The notes: generated by a model not told the origin, from the sequence alone. DNA of 23,342 nucleotides from Burkholderiales bacterium UBA4615 (GCA_002386465.1 DGIT01000050.1:1-23342); one strand, 5' to 3'. Counted from the stretch's first letter, positions 8,461 to 16,204 are shown. Made by a program: numbers and translations.

Positions 8461-8507
8461 CGGACGTGGCACCTTCAATCGACTCATTGCACCCCCGCTT
8501 GCCCCAG

Positions 8508-8540
8508 CGCCTGCCTCGACTGGGTTCACCGCCTGCCTCG
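8508..8540. repeat. Pair of 11-bp direct repeats in front of recN
   Basis: The sequence cgcctgcctcg occurs at 8508-8518 and again at 8530-8540, ending two bases before the recN start codon, where a ribosome-binding site would normally be. No known function is recognised. Confidence 0.5.
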
Positions 8541-8542
8541 CC

Positions 8543-10180
8543 ATGCTGACCGAACTGCGACTGCGCGACTTCGTCATCGTCGAATCGATCGACCTTGAAT
8601 TCGGCCCAGGATTTACAGTGCTTTCCGGTGAGACCGGCGCAGGCAAATCGATCCTGATCGATGCGTTGGGCCTGACGCTCGGTAGCCGTGCCGACTCTGG
8701 GGTGGTGAGGGAGGGTTGTTCGCGGGCCGACCTCTGTGCCACCTTCACCACCGACGAGCGCGCCGAGGCCTGGGTGAGCGAGCGCGACCTGACAGGCGAT
8801 GCGGGCCGGGTACTGATGCGTCGGATCATCGAGTCCGATGGCCGAAGCCGCGCTCAGATCAATGGTCATCCTGCAACGGTGGCCCAGTTGAGAGAGTTGG
8901 GTGACATGCTGGTCGAAATTCACGGCCAGCACGCTTCGCAGTCGTTGTTGCGCCCGGACGGCCAGCGCGCGCTTCTCGATCGGTTTGCCGGCACAGATCC
9001 GGTGCCGCTCGCCGCCGCCTACTCGGCGTGGCGCGCAGCGCAGCGTGAACTCGAAGACGCCCGCCAGGGCGAGCGCACCCTGGGTCTGGAACGCGATCGA
9101 CTGCAATGGCAGGTCGATGAATTGTCTCAACTCAATCCCATCGCTCAGGAGTGGGATCAGCTGAATGCCGAGCAAAAGCGACTGGCCCATGCGGCAACAC
9201 TGATCGAAGGCAGCCGTGGGCTCGCCGACGCCCTGTCCGATGCCGATGAAGCGGTGGTGGGGCGGCTCCAGTCGTTTCAGCAACGCCTGCGTCCCCTGGC
9301 CGCTGTGGACGAACGACTGCAGCCGGCCTATGACCTCCTGGAGTCGGCCACGATCCAGGCCGCCGAAGCAGCATCGTTGCTGTCCGACTATGCCGAGCGG
9401 GTCGACCTTGACCCGCAGCGGCTGGCAGAGGTCGAGGCACGCATCGGCGCGCTCTATGCTGCTGGCCGGAAATTTCGCTTGCAGCCCGAGCAATTGCATG
9501 TCGAGCTGACCGAGGTTCAGCAGCGGCTTGAGACCCTTGAGCGGTCTCAGGACCTGCCTGGCCTGGAGCGGCGCGTCACTGAGTCACTTCAGACGTTTGA
9601 GGCCCTGGCACAGGAGGTGTCTGCGGCGCGCACGCAGGTCGCACGCCGACTTGAACGCGATGTATCCGAGCGCATCGGACGCCTGGGCATGCAGGGCGGC
9701 CGTCTGCAGATTGCGCTGGAGCGCAGCGACGCGGCGGCGCATGGTATCGATCGCATCGAATTTCGGATCGCCGGGCACGCGGGGGCCACTGCGCGGGCAT
9801 TGGGCAAGGTCGCGTCGGGCGGCGAGCTCTCACGTATCAGCCTGGCGATCAGTGAATGGGCTTCACAGGCCAATCCTGTGGCAACCCTGATTTTCGATGA
9901 GGCCGATGCGGGCGTGGGCGGAGCAGTGGCCGAGGTGATTGGCGAACTGATGCGCAAGCTGGGTGAAACGCGACAGGTGCTGTGCGTGACGCACTTGCCG
10001 CAGGTGGCTGCCAAAGCCAATCAGCACCTGTCCGTGAGCAAGCGCCGGCAGGATGACTCCACCGTGAGTCAGATCGAGCAACTCGATCGCAGCCAGCGCA
10101 TCGAGGAAATTGCCCGCATGCTGGGCGGCGTGGAAATTACGGCCACCACCCGCAAGCACGCCCGCGAGCTGCTGCGCTGA
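8543..10180 (+). CDS. recN: DNA repair protein RecN
   Basis: RecN is an SMC-like ATPase acting at DNA double-strand breaks. The 545-residue protein has Walker A GETGAGKS (29-36), a long Arg/Glu/Gln-rich middle part (about residues 155-370) expected to form coiled coil, and the C-terminal half of the ATPase: signature SGGELSRISLA from residue 425 and Walker B LIFDEADAGVGG (449-460), then CVTHLPQVAA. Length is typical. The ATG at 8543 gives the family's conserved N terminus (LTELRLRDFVIVE), but the upstream bases contain no clear Shine-Dalgarno sequence. It lies 82 bases after nadK on the same strand. I see no LexA-type CTGT-N8-ACAG box in that gap. Its stop codon is 3 bases from the stop codon of the convergent protease gene. 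Confidence 0.97.
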   Translation: MLTELRLRDFVIVESIDLEFGPGFTVLSGETGAGKSILIDALGLTLGSRADSGVVREGCSRADLCATFTTDERAEAWVSERDLTGDAGRVLMRRIIESDGRSRAQINGHPATVAQLRELGDMLVEIHGQHASQSLLRPDGQRALLDRFAGTDPVPLAAAYSAWRAAQRELEDARQGERTLGLERDRLQWQVDELSQLNPIAQEWDQLNAEQKRLAHAATLIEGSRGLADALSDADEAVVGRLQSFQQRLRPLAAVDERLQPAYDLLESATIQAAEAASLLSDYAERVDLDPQRLAEVEARIGALYAAGRKFRLQPEQLHVELTEVQQRLETLERSQDLPGLERRVTESLQTFEALAQEVSAARTQVARRLERDVSERIGRLGMQGGRLQIALERSDAAAHGIDRIEFRIAGHAGATARALGKVASGGELSRISLAISEWASQANPVATLIFDEADAGVGGAVAEVIGELMRKLGETRQVLCVTHLPQVAAKANQHLSVSKRRQDDSTVSQIEQLDRSQRIEEIARMLGGVEITATTRKHARELLR

Positions 10181-10183
10181 GGC

Positions 10184-10921
10184 TCAGTCCAACTGCAGCC
10201 AGTCAGGTGAGGGCAACTCGTTGAACACGCGTCGCAAGCCCTGACTCCAACCCTGGCGCAATGAACCGAAGTAGGCGTCACCCACGTCTACGCGATGGCG
10301 AAAGGTCACGCGCATGGCATTGGGGCGCACCAGTGCGATGTCCAGAGGCAGACCCACCGACAGATTGGAGCGCATGGTGGAGTCGAAGGAAACCAGGGCG
10401 CACTTCAAGGCCTCGTCAACCGGCGTGGAAGGCTTGATCACCCGATCGATAATGGGTTTGCCGTACTTGCTTTCACCGATCTGAAAATACGGTGTGTCGT
10501 CGGTGGCTTCGATGAAGTTGCCTTCCGGGTAGACCAGAAAAAGCCGCGGCCGCTCGCCGGCGATCTGCCCGCCCACCAGAAAGCTGCAGCTGAAGTCGAC
10601 TGATCCGGCCTGCGCCTGCTGTCCCGCATGATGGGCGATGACTGAACGGGTCGCCTCGCCAACCAGCGCTGCGCAATCGAACAGGCCGCCTGAGGTCATG
10701 AGGTTCGGCCGTTCCGAGCCGATCGCCTTGCGCAGGGTACTGATCACCGTTTGCGTGGTGGCGAGGTTGCCCGAGTTAAGCAACACGATGGCCCGTTCGC
10801 CGGGCGCTTCGAACACCGACATCTTGCAGAACGTAGAGATGTGATCGACACCGGCATTGGTGCGCGAGTCGGATGCAAAGAGCAGCCCCGCATCGAGGGT
10901 CATGGCTACGCAGTAAGTCAC
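10184..10921 (-). CDS. Anbu-type proteasome-like peptidase (HslV/20S beta-subunit relative), GTG start
   Basis: The 245-residue protein belongs to the Anbu family (proteasome-type protease), N-terminal-nucleophile hydrolases related to HslV and the proteasome beta subunit. After removal of the initiator the chain begins TYCVAM, so Thr is residue 1; the SDSRTNAG segment supplies Asp17 and the following CKM supplies a Lys at about position 32, the classical active-site trio. The start is GTG (10919-10921), fixed by the need for Thr directly after the initiator. Family members form rings or open helical assemblies; a physiological substrate is not known. It is the last gene of an operon with the ATP-grasp and alpha-E genes, 34 bases after the latter, which is the known Anbu neighbourhood. 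The family call is firm, the function open. Confidence 0.93.
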   Translation of the reverse strand: MTYCVAMTLDAGLLFASDSRTNAGVDHISTFCKMSVFEAPGERAIVLLNSGNLATTQTVISTLRKAIGSERPNLMTSGGLFDCAALVGEATRSVIAHHAGQQAQAGSVDFSCSFLVGGQIAGERPRLFLVYPEGNFIEATDDTPYFQIGESKYGKPIIDRVIKPSTPVDEALKCALVSFDSTMRSNLSVGLPLDIALVRPNAMRVTFRHRVDVGDAYFGSLRQGWSQGLRRVFNELPSPDWLQLD

Positions 10922-10955
10922 ATCATCACCGTGGGATTGCCCCGCCAGCGCGAGG

Positions 10956-11879
10956 TCACTTCATTTCCATGTAAGCCGCGTGCACGGCCTCACCAAGCCT
11001 CACATTGTTGCGCAAAAAGCGCTCGAGAAAGGCGTCAAGCCCCACACCATGCACATCTTCGAGTTCGCCGTGCTGCAACAGCGCAAGCATGTGCGCTGCC
11101 AGGCGACGCGCAGTGCGGGCCGGCGCCTGGGGCAAGGCATGCAGATTGGCCACCACTTCATCAAAACAATGGCGCAGAGATCGGGGCAGCGAGGCATCGA
11201 AGATCAACAGACTGGCCACCCGCTCGGCATCGATGGCATCGCGGTAGGTATCGCGATAGGCCTCCAGGGCACTCACCGAACGCAGCACGGCACTCAGCCG
11301 GTAATGGTCATTGAGGGTATCGGCACGTGTTTGTGGTCGATGCCGGGCCTGCTTGACCGACAGGATGCGCGCCGTGTTGTCGGCCCGCTCCAGGAAGGTG
11401 CCGAGTCGGATGAACAGGTAGGGCTGGTCGCGACGGATCGTGGCATAGGTGATGCCGCGAAACAGGTGTGAGCGCTCCTTGACCCATTCGAAAAACGCCG
11501 CGTCGGTGGGCTGGTAAGCGCGCTTGGACACCATCTGGAGCCAGGTGTCGTTGATGTTTTCCCACATCTCGGAGGTGATCGATCCGCGCACTGAGCGCGC
11601 ATTTTCACGGCAGGCGTGCAGACAGTTGACGATCGATGAGGGGTGCTCAGGATCCCATGCGAGGAATCGGGCCACAGCTTCGGGCGTACGCGCACCCGAC
11701 GTGCCCGTGAATGCCTCGAGCGTCTCTGTGATGACCAGTGGCTCGATCGAAGATCGCTCATCATCCTGGCCAGACAGCAGCGCCAGCGATGCACCCACAT
11801 CGAGGATGCGCGCCATGTTTTCGGCCCGCTCGAGATAGCGGGACATCCAGTACAGATTTGAGGCAACGCGAGAGAGCAT
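10956..11879 (-). CDS. Alpha-E domain protein (DUF403 family, COG2307)
   Basis: The protein has 307 residues when started at the ATG at 11877-11879, giving the family N terminus MLSRVASNLYWMSRYLERAENMAR in pieces MLSRVASNLYW and MSRYLERAENMAR. A second copy of the ERA(D/E)N motif (GTFLERADNTARIL) occurs near residue 180, reflecting a mostly alpha-helical repeat-like fold. A GAGGAG ribosome site overlaps the TGA of the ATP-grasp gene, so translation is probably coupled. The open frame extends upstream into the ATP-grasp gene, but that longer start has no family support. Biochemical function is unknown; it almost always accompanies the ATP-grasp protein encoded next to it and is proposed to work with it in making or modifying a peptide. 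No signal peptide or membrane segment is seen. Confidence 0.9.
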   Translation of the reverse strand: MLSRVASNLYWMSRYLERAENMARILDVGASLALLSGQDDERSSIEPLVITETLEAFTGTSGARTPEAVARFLAWDPEHPSSIVNCLHACRENARSVRGSITSEMWENINDTWLQMVSKRAYQPTDAAFFEWVKERSHLFRGITYATIRRDQPYLFIRLGTFLERADNTARILSVKQARHRPQTRADTLNDHYRLSAVLRSVSALEAYRDTYRDAIDAERVASLLIFDASLPRSLRHCFDEVVANLHALPQAPARTARRLAAHMLALLQHGELEDVHGVGLDAFLERFLRNNVRLGEAVHAAYMEMK

Positions 11880-11890
11880 GGCTGCGCTCC

Positions 11891-13408
11891 TCAGGCAACC
11901 GGTGATGCTGCAGCGAAACCACCGGCCGCAGCACTTGATGATTGGGAGTGAGACTGGGACGACACCTCGGGTGACTCGAGTACCCAGGTGTCTTTCGTGC
12001 CCCCACCCTGCGAGGAGTTGACCACTAATGACCCGCGCCTGAGCGCCACCCGGGTTAGTCCTCCCGGCACGATACGCACATCGCGGCCCACCAGAACGAA
12101 CGGGCGCAGATCGATGTGCCGCGGCGCGACGCCCTCCTCGACGAATGTCGGACAAGCCGATAACGAAAGGGTGGGCTGGGCAATGTAATTGTCGGGATGA
12201 GCGATCAGACGGGCGCGGAAGTTCTCGATTTCCTCACGACTGCTGGTGGGCCCCACGAGCATGCCGTAGCCACCCGCACCATGCACTTCCTTGACCACGA
12301 GCTGATCGAGATGGGCGAGCACATGTGCCAAATCCTCGGGCTTTCGGCACTGCCAGGTCTGCACATTTTTGAGGATCGGCTCTTCGCCAAGATAGAAGCG
12401 GATCATCTCGGGAACGAACGGGTAGATCGACTTGTCATCAGCCACGCCAGTGCCAACCGCATTACAAATGTTGACGTTGCCCTGACGATAGGCCGAAAAG
12501 AGGCCAGGCACCCCGAGCATGGAATCGGCCCGAAACGCCAGGGGATCCAGGAAGGTGTCGTCGATACGCCGATAAATCACGTCGACGCGGCGCGCGCCGT
12601 CGGTGGTGCGCATGTAGACGCACTCATCCTTCACAAAGAGATCCTGCCCTTCGACCAGTTCCACCCCCATCTGCTGGGCAAGGAACGCATGTTCGAAGTA
12701 AGCACTGTTGTAGCGCCCGGGCGTGAGCAGCACCACCACCGGCGCATGCGCATCGGTCGCAGCGCGCAGGGTTTGAAGCAGCAGCGCCGGATAGTGCTCA
12801 ACCGGGCGAACCTGATAGCGACGAAAGAGATCGGGAAACAGCCGCATCATCATCTTGCGGTTGCTCAGCATGTAGGACACGCCCGACGGCACCCTGAGGT
12901 TGTCCTCGAGCACGTAGTACGAGCCGTCGTTGTGGCGAACGATATCGACCCCGACGATCTGCGCATAAATGTCGCGCGGCACCCGCACACCCACCATGGC
13001 TTTTGAAAACTGATCGTTCTCGAGGATCTGGCGTGCAGGGATCAGACCTGCGGAGAGGATCTCCTGGCCGTGGTAGATGTCGGCCAGAAAACGATTGATG
13101 GCCGTGACCCGCTGCACCAGGCCACGCTCCAGGAGAGCCCATTCGTCAGCGGCAATGATGCGCGGCACCACATCCGAGGGAATCAGCCGCTCGGTGTCGG
13201 CATCGTCGCCGTACACCGAAAACGTGATGCCGATACGCCGAAACAGCAGATCGGCTTCGGCACGCTTGGCTGCCATCTGTTCCCCGGACATGGACGCGAG
13301 CCAGGCTGCATACGCGGCGTAGTGCCCGCGCGGGCGCTGGCCCGCGTGAAACATCTCGTCGTGAATGCCCGGGGAAGCAGGCAGCGGCTGGGAAGACGTG
13401 GGCACCAT
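11891..13408 (-). CDS. Circularly permuted ATP-grasp protein (COG2308)
   Basis: The 505-residue protein matches the DUF404/DUF407 family of circularly permuted ATP-grasp enzymes, predicted to form carboxylate-amine (peptide-like) bonds with ATP. Visible blocks are HNDGSYYVLEDNLRVPSGVS (about residues 180-200), RVDVIYRRIDDTFLDP, AVGTGVADDKSIYPFVPEMI, VVKEVHGAGGYGMLVGP and SSQGGGTKDTWVLE. After that last block comes a tail of about 25 residues rich in Ser, Gln and Ala, which looks like a disordered extension. It is the first gene of a three-gene operon with the alpha-E and Anbu proteins. The ATG is at 13406-13408, about 14 bases beyond a predicted fur terminator, so its promoter position is unclear. 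The actual substrate is unknown. Confidence 0.92.
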   Translation of the reverse strand: MVPTSSQPLPASPGIHDEMFHAGQRPRGHYAAYAAWLASMSGEQMAAKRAEADLLFRRIGITFSVYGDDADTERLIPSDVVPRIIAADEWALLERGLVQRVTAINRFLADIYHGQEILSAGLIPARQILENDQFSKAMVGVRVPRDIYAQIVGVDIVRHNDGSYYVLEDNLRVPSGVSYMLSNRKMMMRLFPDLFRRYQVRPVEHYPALLLQTLRAATDAHAPVVVLLTPGRYNSAYFEHAFLAQQMGVELVEGQDLFVKDECVYMRTTDGARRVDVIYRRIDDTFLDPLAFRADSMLGVPGLFSAYRQGNVNICNAVGTGVADDKSIYPFVPEMIRFYLGEEPILKNVQTWQCRKPEDLAHVLAHLDQLVVKEVHGAGGYGMLVGPTSSREEIENFRARLIAHPDNYIAQPTLSLSACPTFVEEGVAPRHIDLRPFVLVGRDVRIVPGGLTRVALRRGSLVVNSSQGGGTKDTWVLESPEVSSQSHSQSSSAAAGGFAAASPVA

Positions 13409-13422
13409 GTACTTAGCCTAGC

Positions 13423-13446
13423 AAAAGCCATACCGAAGGGGATGGC
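13423..13446 (-). terminator. Probable intrinsic terminator downstream of fur
   Basis: On the minus strand GCCAT is followed by a 10-base centre containing CTTCGG and then ATGGC and TTTT. The inner part can add a CC:GG pairing around a small loop. It starts about 67 bases after the fur stop and ends 14 bases before the ATG of the ATP-grasp gene, so it should separate fur from the Anbu cluster. The stem is short and the U-run only four bases, so read-through is possible. Confidence 0.55.
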
Positions 13447-13513
13447 ATCGGGAAAGCGCACCGGCGCGGGGGGTTACAGGCCCATTGACCGTGCACATGC
13501 GACAACCGGGCAG

Positions 13514-13939
13514 TCAACCGCGGTGCGGACACGCCACCTTGGTGCAATTTGCATACAGGGCCAGGGCATGGTCCTGCAGCGCAAACCCGCGCTCCTGAGC
13601 GATCTGTTGCTGTCGACGCTCGATCTCGGGATCGAAAAACTCTTCCACGCGGCCACACTGCAGACAGACCAGATGGTCGTGGTGCTGACCCTCATCAAGC
13701 TCATAGACCGATTTGCCCGACTCGAAATGACTGCGCTTGAGCAGGCCGGCCTGCTCAAACTGGGTCAGCACGCGATACACCGTGGCCAGACCCACATCGT
13801 GATCCTCGGCCAGCAATTCGCGGTAGACATCCTCGGCGCTCATGTGGCGCCGTCGGCCCAGTTGAAAGATTTCGAGCACCTTGAGCCGGGGGAGCGTCGA
13901 CTTCAGCCCCATGCTCTTCAATTCGTTGGATGTCGGCAC
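13514..13939 (-). CDS. fur: Ferric uptake regulator Fur, GTG start
   Basis: Fur is the Fe2+-dependent dimeric repressor of iron-uptake genes. The 141-residue protein has the N-terminal winged helix (GLKSTLPRLKVLEIF, then GLATVYRVLTQFEQAGLL, the recognition-helix region) and the metal-binding dimer domain with HHDHLVCLQCGRVEEF (86-101). The structural zinc site is intact: C92xxC95 and C132/C137. The histidine-rich tail of E. coli Fur is absent; the protein ends CPHRG. The start is GTG (13937-13939), with GGAG six bases upstream and the usual length before the first helix. It diverges from bamE, an arrangement common in beta- and gammaproteobacteria. tonB-exbBD lies 1.4 kb away, but I find no Fur box in front of it. 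Confidence 0.97.
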   Translation of the reverse strand: MPTSNELKSMGLKSTLPRLKVLEIFQLGRRRHMSAEDVYRELLAEDHDVGLATVYRVLTQFEQAGLLKRSHFESGKSVYELDEGQHHDHLVCLQCGRVEEFFDPEIERRQQQIAQERGFALQDHALALYANCTKVACPHRG

Positions 13940-13982
13940 AGCGTGCTCCAGCGCAACGGCGGCCGCGCCCCCGTCGATTGCG

Positions 13983-13989
13983 TATCATA
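13983..13989. promoter_or_regulatory. Shared -10 region between fur and bamE
   Basis: The heptamer TATCATA reads as TATCAT toward bamE and as TATGAT toward fur, both good -10 hexamers, roughly 45-50 bases from each start codon. No convincing -35 box is found for either direction at 16-18 bases, so this is a candidate only. Confidence 0.35.
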
Positions 13990-14039
13990 GCGGCTTGCCC
14001 TTTGCGGCCCCTTACGTCGTTACCGACTCGCCCACGTCC

Positions 14040-14483
14040 ATGCCCGGCACGCGACCGTTTCCTCCTGAAAAGTTTTCGCTCGCCCTGCGCGCAGCGCTGT
14101 GCATCGGCGCTCTCGCGGCGGTGGCCGGCTGTGCCTCGCAAGATCGCAGTCGCAGCGGCCTGTTCCAGCCCTACCGGATCGAAATTCCCCAGGGTAACTA
14201 CGTCGATCAAACCATGTTCCGGCAGGTCAAGCCAGGCATGACCCGCGAGCAGGTCCGGTTTGCGCTGGGCACGCCGCTGCTGACCGATCCCTTTCGCAAC
14301 GACCGCTGGGACTACGTCTTTCTGTTCAAGCACCCCGATGGCAGTGTCGATTCCCGACGCGCCTCGGTGCTTTTTGCAGAAGGCAAGGTGGCTTCGGTCG
14401 AGGCCGACACCTTGCCCGATGTGGACGAAGGCAATGATCCGGCGCTGCCCGGCTACCGTCGCAAACAGGGGCGATACCGATGA
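14040..14483 (+). CDS. bamE: Outer-membrane assembly lipoprotein BamE (SmpA/OmlA)
   Basis: BamE is a lipoprotein of the beta-barrel assembly machine. The 147-residue protein has a signal peptide ending in the lipobox VAGC (Cys31 lipidated; Ala at +2 fits outer-membrane sorting) and the diagnostic SmpA/OmlA segment PGMTREQVRFALGTPLL followed by NDRWDYVF. The ATG at 14040-14042 gives a proper signal peptide; the open frame extends further upstream into the fur promoter region and is not used for that reason. Its stop overlaps the dapB start (ATGA, 14480-14483), suggesting coupled translation. Confidence 0.95.
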   Translation: MPGTRPFPPEKFSLALRAALCIGALAAVAGCASQDRSRSGLFQPYRIEIPQGNYVDQTMFRQVKPGMTREQVRFALGTPLLTDPFRNDRWDYVFLFKHPDGSVDSRRASVLFAEGKVASVEADTLPDVDEGNDPALPGYRRKQGRYR

Positions 14484-15313
14484 ATCGGGATAGCGCGACA
14501 CCTCTTCGAATCGCCGTCGCCGGCGCGTCCGGCCGGATGGGCCACATGCTGGTCGAAGCCGTACTGGAGTCCCCGGATGCGCAGCTCGTGGGGGCACTCG
14601 ATCTGGCCAGCTCGCCGGCCATCGGCCGCGACGCCGCAGAGTTTCTTGGCCGCACGACTGGCGTGGCGGTGGCCAGTGAAGCCGAGCGCGCGCTCGAGCA
14701 CGCGCAGGTCATCATCGATTTCACCCGCCCGGAAGGCACGCTGGAGCTGATTGACCACTGCACCCGGCGCGGGGTGGCGATGGTGATCGGCACCACCGGG
14801 TTCGACGCCGCCGGCCGCCAGGCGATTGCCGATGCCACCAAGCGGATTCCGATCGTCTTTGCGCCCAACATGAGCGTTGGCGTGAACGTGACGCTCAAGC
14901 TGCTGGAAGTGGCCGCTGGCCTGCTGTCAGAAGGCTACGACATCGAGATTACGGAAGCCCATCATCGGCACAAGGTCGATGCGCCCTCGGGTACAGCCCT
15001 GCGCATGGGCGAAGTGATCGCCGCAGCGCAAGGCGTGACACTGGACGAGGTGGCCACCTGGGCGCGCCATGGTTTGACCGGTGAGCGGGCCCAGGGGAAG
15101 ATCGGCTTTTCAGTGATTCGGGGCGGCGATATCGTCGGCGATCACACGGTGCTCTTTGCGGGCGTCGGCGAGCGCATCGAGATCACCCATCGTTCAGCCA
15201 GCCGTGCCACGTATGCGCAGGGCAGCATGCGGGCCTGCCGATTCCTGGCGGGTCGCGCTCCAGGCCTGTATGACATGCAGGATGTTCTGGGGTTGCGCCC
15301 AGGTGGACATTGA
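14480..15313 (+). CDS. dapB: 4-hydroxy-tetrahydrodipicolinate reductase
   Basis: DapB makes tetrahydrodipicolinate in the lysine and meso-diaminopimelate pathway, feeding peptidoglycan synthesis. The 277-residue protein has the N-terminal nucleotide-binding GASGRMG (15-21), the IDFTRPEGTL and IGTTGF segments and the catalytic block EAHHRHKVDAPSGTAL with H161 and K165, which correspond to the E. coli acid/base pair. Length is typical. The start overlaps the bamE stop by four bases; the alternative of a later start would lose the N-terminal strand. Cytoplasmic. Confidence 0.97.
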   Translation: MNRDSATPLRIAVAGASGRMGHMLVEAVLESPDAQLVGALDLASSPAIGRDAAEFLGRTTGVAVASEAERALEHAQVIIDFTRPEGTLELIDHCTRRGVAMVIGTTGFDAAGRQAIADATKRIPIVFAPNMSVGVNVTLKLLEVAAGLLSEGYDIEITEAHHRHKVDAPSGTALRMGEVIAAAQGVTLDEVATWARHGLTGERAQGKIGFSVIRGGDIVGDHTVLFAGVGERIEITHRSASRATYAQGSMRACRFLAGRAPGLYDMQDVLGLRPGGH

Positions 15314-15329
15314 CCCGGGGGTTCCCGGG
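15314..15329 (+). promoter_or_regulatory. GC hairpin between dapB and tonB
   Basis: Immediately after the dapB stop, CCCGGG-GGTT-CCCGGG forms a 6-bp GC stem with a 4-base loop, 18 bases before the tonB ATG. There is no T-run, so termination is unlikely. It may lower read-through or affect mRNA decay; this is inference. Confidence 0.35.
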
Positions 15330-15347
15330 CGGCGACAGAGTTATCGG

Positions 15348-16202
15348 ATGGGTGGCAGGCGCGCTCTAGTGATCGCGGCAGCGCTCGGATTACATGCGCT
15401 GGCCGCCCTGGGACTGAGCGGCCTGGCTCACCACTCCCATCTCAGCAGCACGAAAAACACCCCGCTGGTGGTGCAGCTGATCGCCCCCACCCCGATCCCG
15501 CCCCCCGCACCACCTGTGACTCGCGCCGTCTTGCCGCCACCCCCGCCGGCTGCGATCAAACCCCGGCCCATTCCCGAGCCTGCCCCTGCACCCAAACCGG
15601 TGCCGGCCAAGTCGGCTGCGCCAGCACAAAAGCCCGTCGATCAACCGGTCACCTCAGCCCCCGCGCGTGCAGTCGCCGACAACACGCCTGCGACACCGAC
15701 CCCGCCCACCTCCACGGTCGCAGTGCCTGCCCCGGCAGCCCCGGCAGCCCCGGTGTACCCTGTCGCTCCAGCTGCTCCGGCTGCGGCGCCTGCGGCGGCC
15801 GCCACCGCTGCTCCTGCCGCCCAGTCTAACGCCGGCCCCGCGGCACGCTATGCGCCCGAATCAGGCGCCGCTGCGGCACCGCCAGCCCCCCCTCCAGCAC
15901 CTGCCGCAGTTCGACGGGTCGGACCGCGGGTGGATGCCAGTTGGGCCGGTAATGCGGCGCCGGCTTATCCTCTGTCCGCCAAGCGCATGGGCGAGCAGGG
16001 CACGGTGCGACTCGATGTACATGTGGGCGCCGATGGCAGTGTGCTCGAGGTGCAGGTGCGTCAGTCCAGTGGCTCGGCCGCGCTGGATCGCGCCGCCAGC
16101 GAAGGCGTGCGCAAATGGCGTTTTCGCGCCGCCACAGTCGATGGTCAGCCGGTCGCCGAGTGGTACCGCAACTGGGAATGGGTTTTCAAGCTCGAAGGAT
16201 GA
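15348..16202 (+). CDS. tonB: TonB energy-transducing protein
   Basis: TonB couples the proton-motive force harvested by ExbB-ExbD to outer-membrane receptors. The 284-residue protein has an N-terminal membrane anchor (about residues 6-26) with the conserved His (H16), a long Pro/Ala-rich periplasmic linker (about residues 43-190) and a C-terminal TonB domain of about 90 residues (PAYPLSAKRMGEQGTVRLDV, then SGSAALDRAASEGVRKWRF). The Ser that sits four residues before the His in E. coli TonB is Ala here. ATG 15348 is chosen because the anchor follows directly; a GTG at 15303 in frame would overlap dapB. The linker contains a 9-bp tandem repeat. The stop overlaps the region of the exbB start. 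Confidence 0.93.
   Translation: MGGRRALVIAAALGLHALAALGLSGLAHHSHLSSTKNTPLVVQLIAPTPIPPPAPPVTRAVLPPPPPAAIKPRPIPEPAPAPKPVPAKSAAPAQKPVDQPVTSAPARAVADNTPATPTPPTSTVAVPAPAAPAAPVYPVAPAAPAAAPAAAATAAPAAQSNAGPAARYAPESGAAAAPPAPPPAPAAVRRVGPRVDASWAGNAAPAYPLSAKRMGEQGTVRLDVHVGADGSVLEVQVRQSSGSAALDRAASEGVRKWRFRAATVDGQPVAEWYRNWEWVFKLEG
15730..15755 (+). repeat. 9-bp tandem repeat in the tonB linker
   Basis: The unit ccccggcag occurs twice in full (15730-15738, 15739-15747) and is followed by ccccggtg, encoding part of the Pro/Ala linker. Change in copy number would keep the frame because the unit is a multiple of three. Confidence 0.7.
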
Positions 16203-16204
16203 CG

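Noticed and set aside
8461..8542. LexA box in front of recN
   Set aside because: No CTGT-N8-ACAG pattern is present in the nadK-recN gap.
10956..12155. Longer alpha-E protein starting at 12155
   Set aside because: The extra 92 residues overlap the end of the ATP-grasp gene and have no family similarity; the ATG at 11879 has a good ribosome site and the family N terminus.
15314..15347. Fur box upstream of tonB
   Set aside because: The short GC-rich gap has no GATAAT-type repeats; iron control of tonB-exbBD would have to act further upstream.
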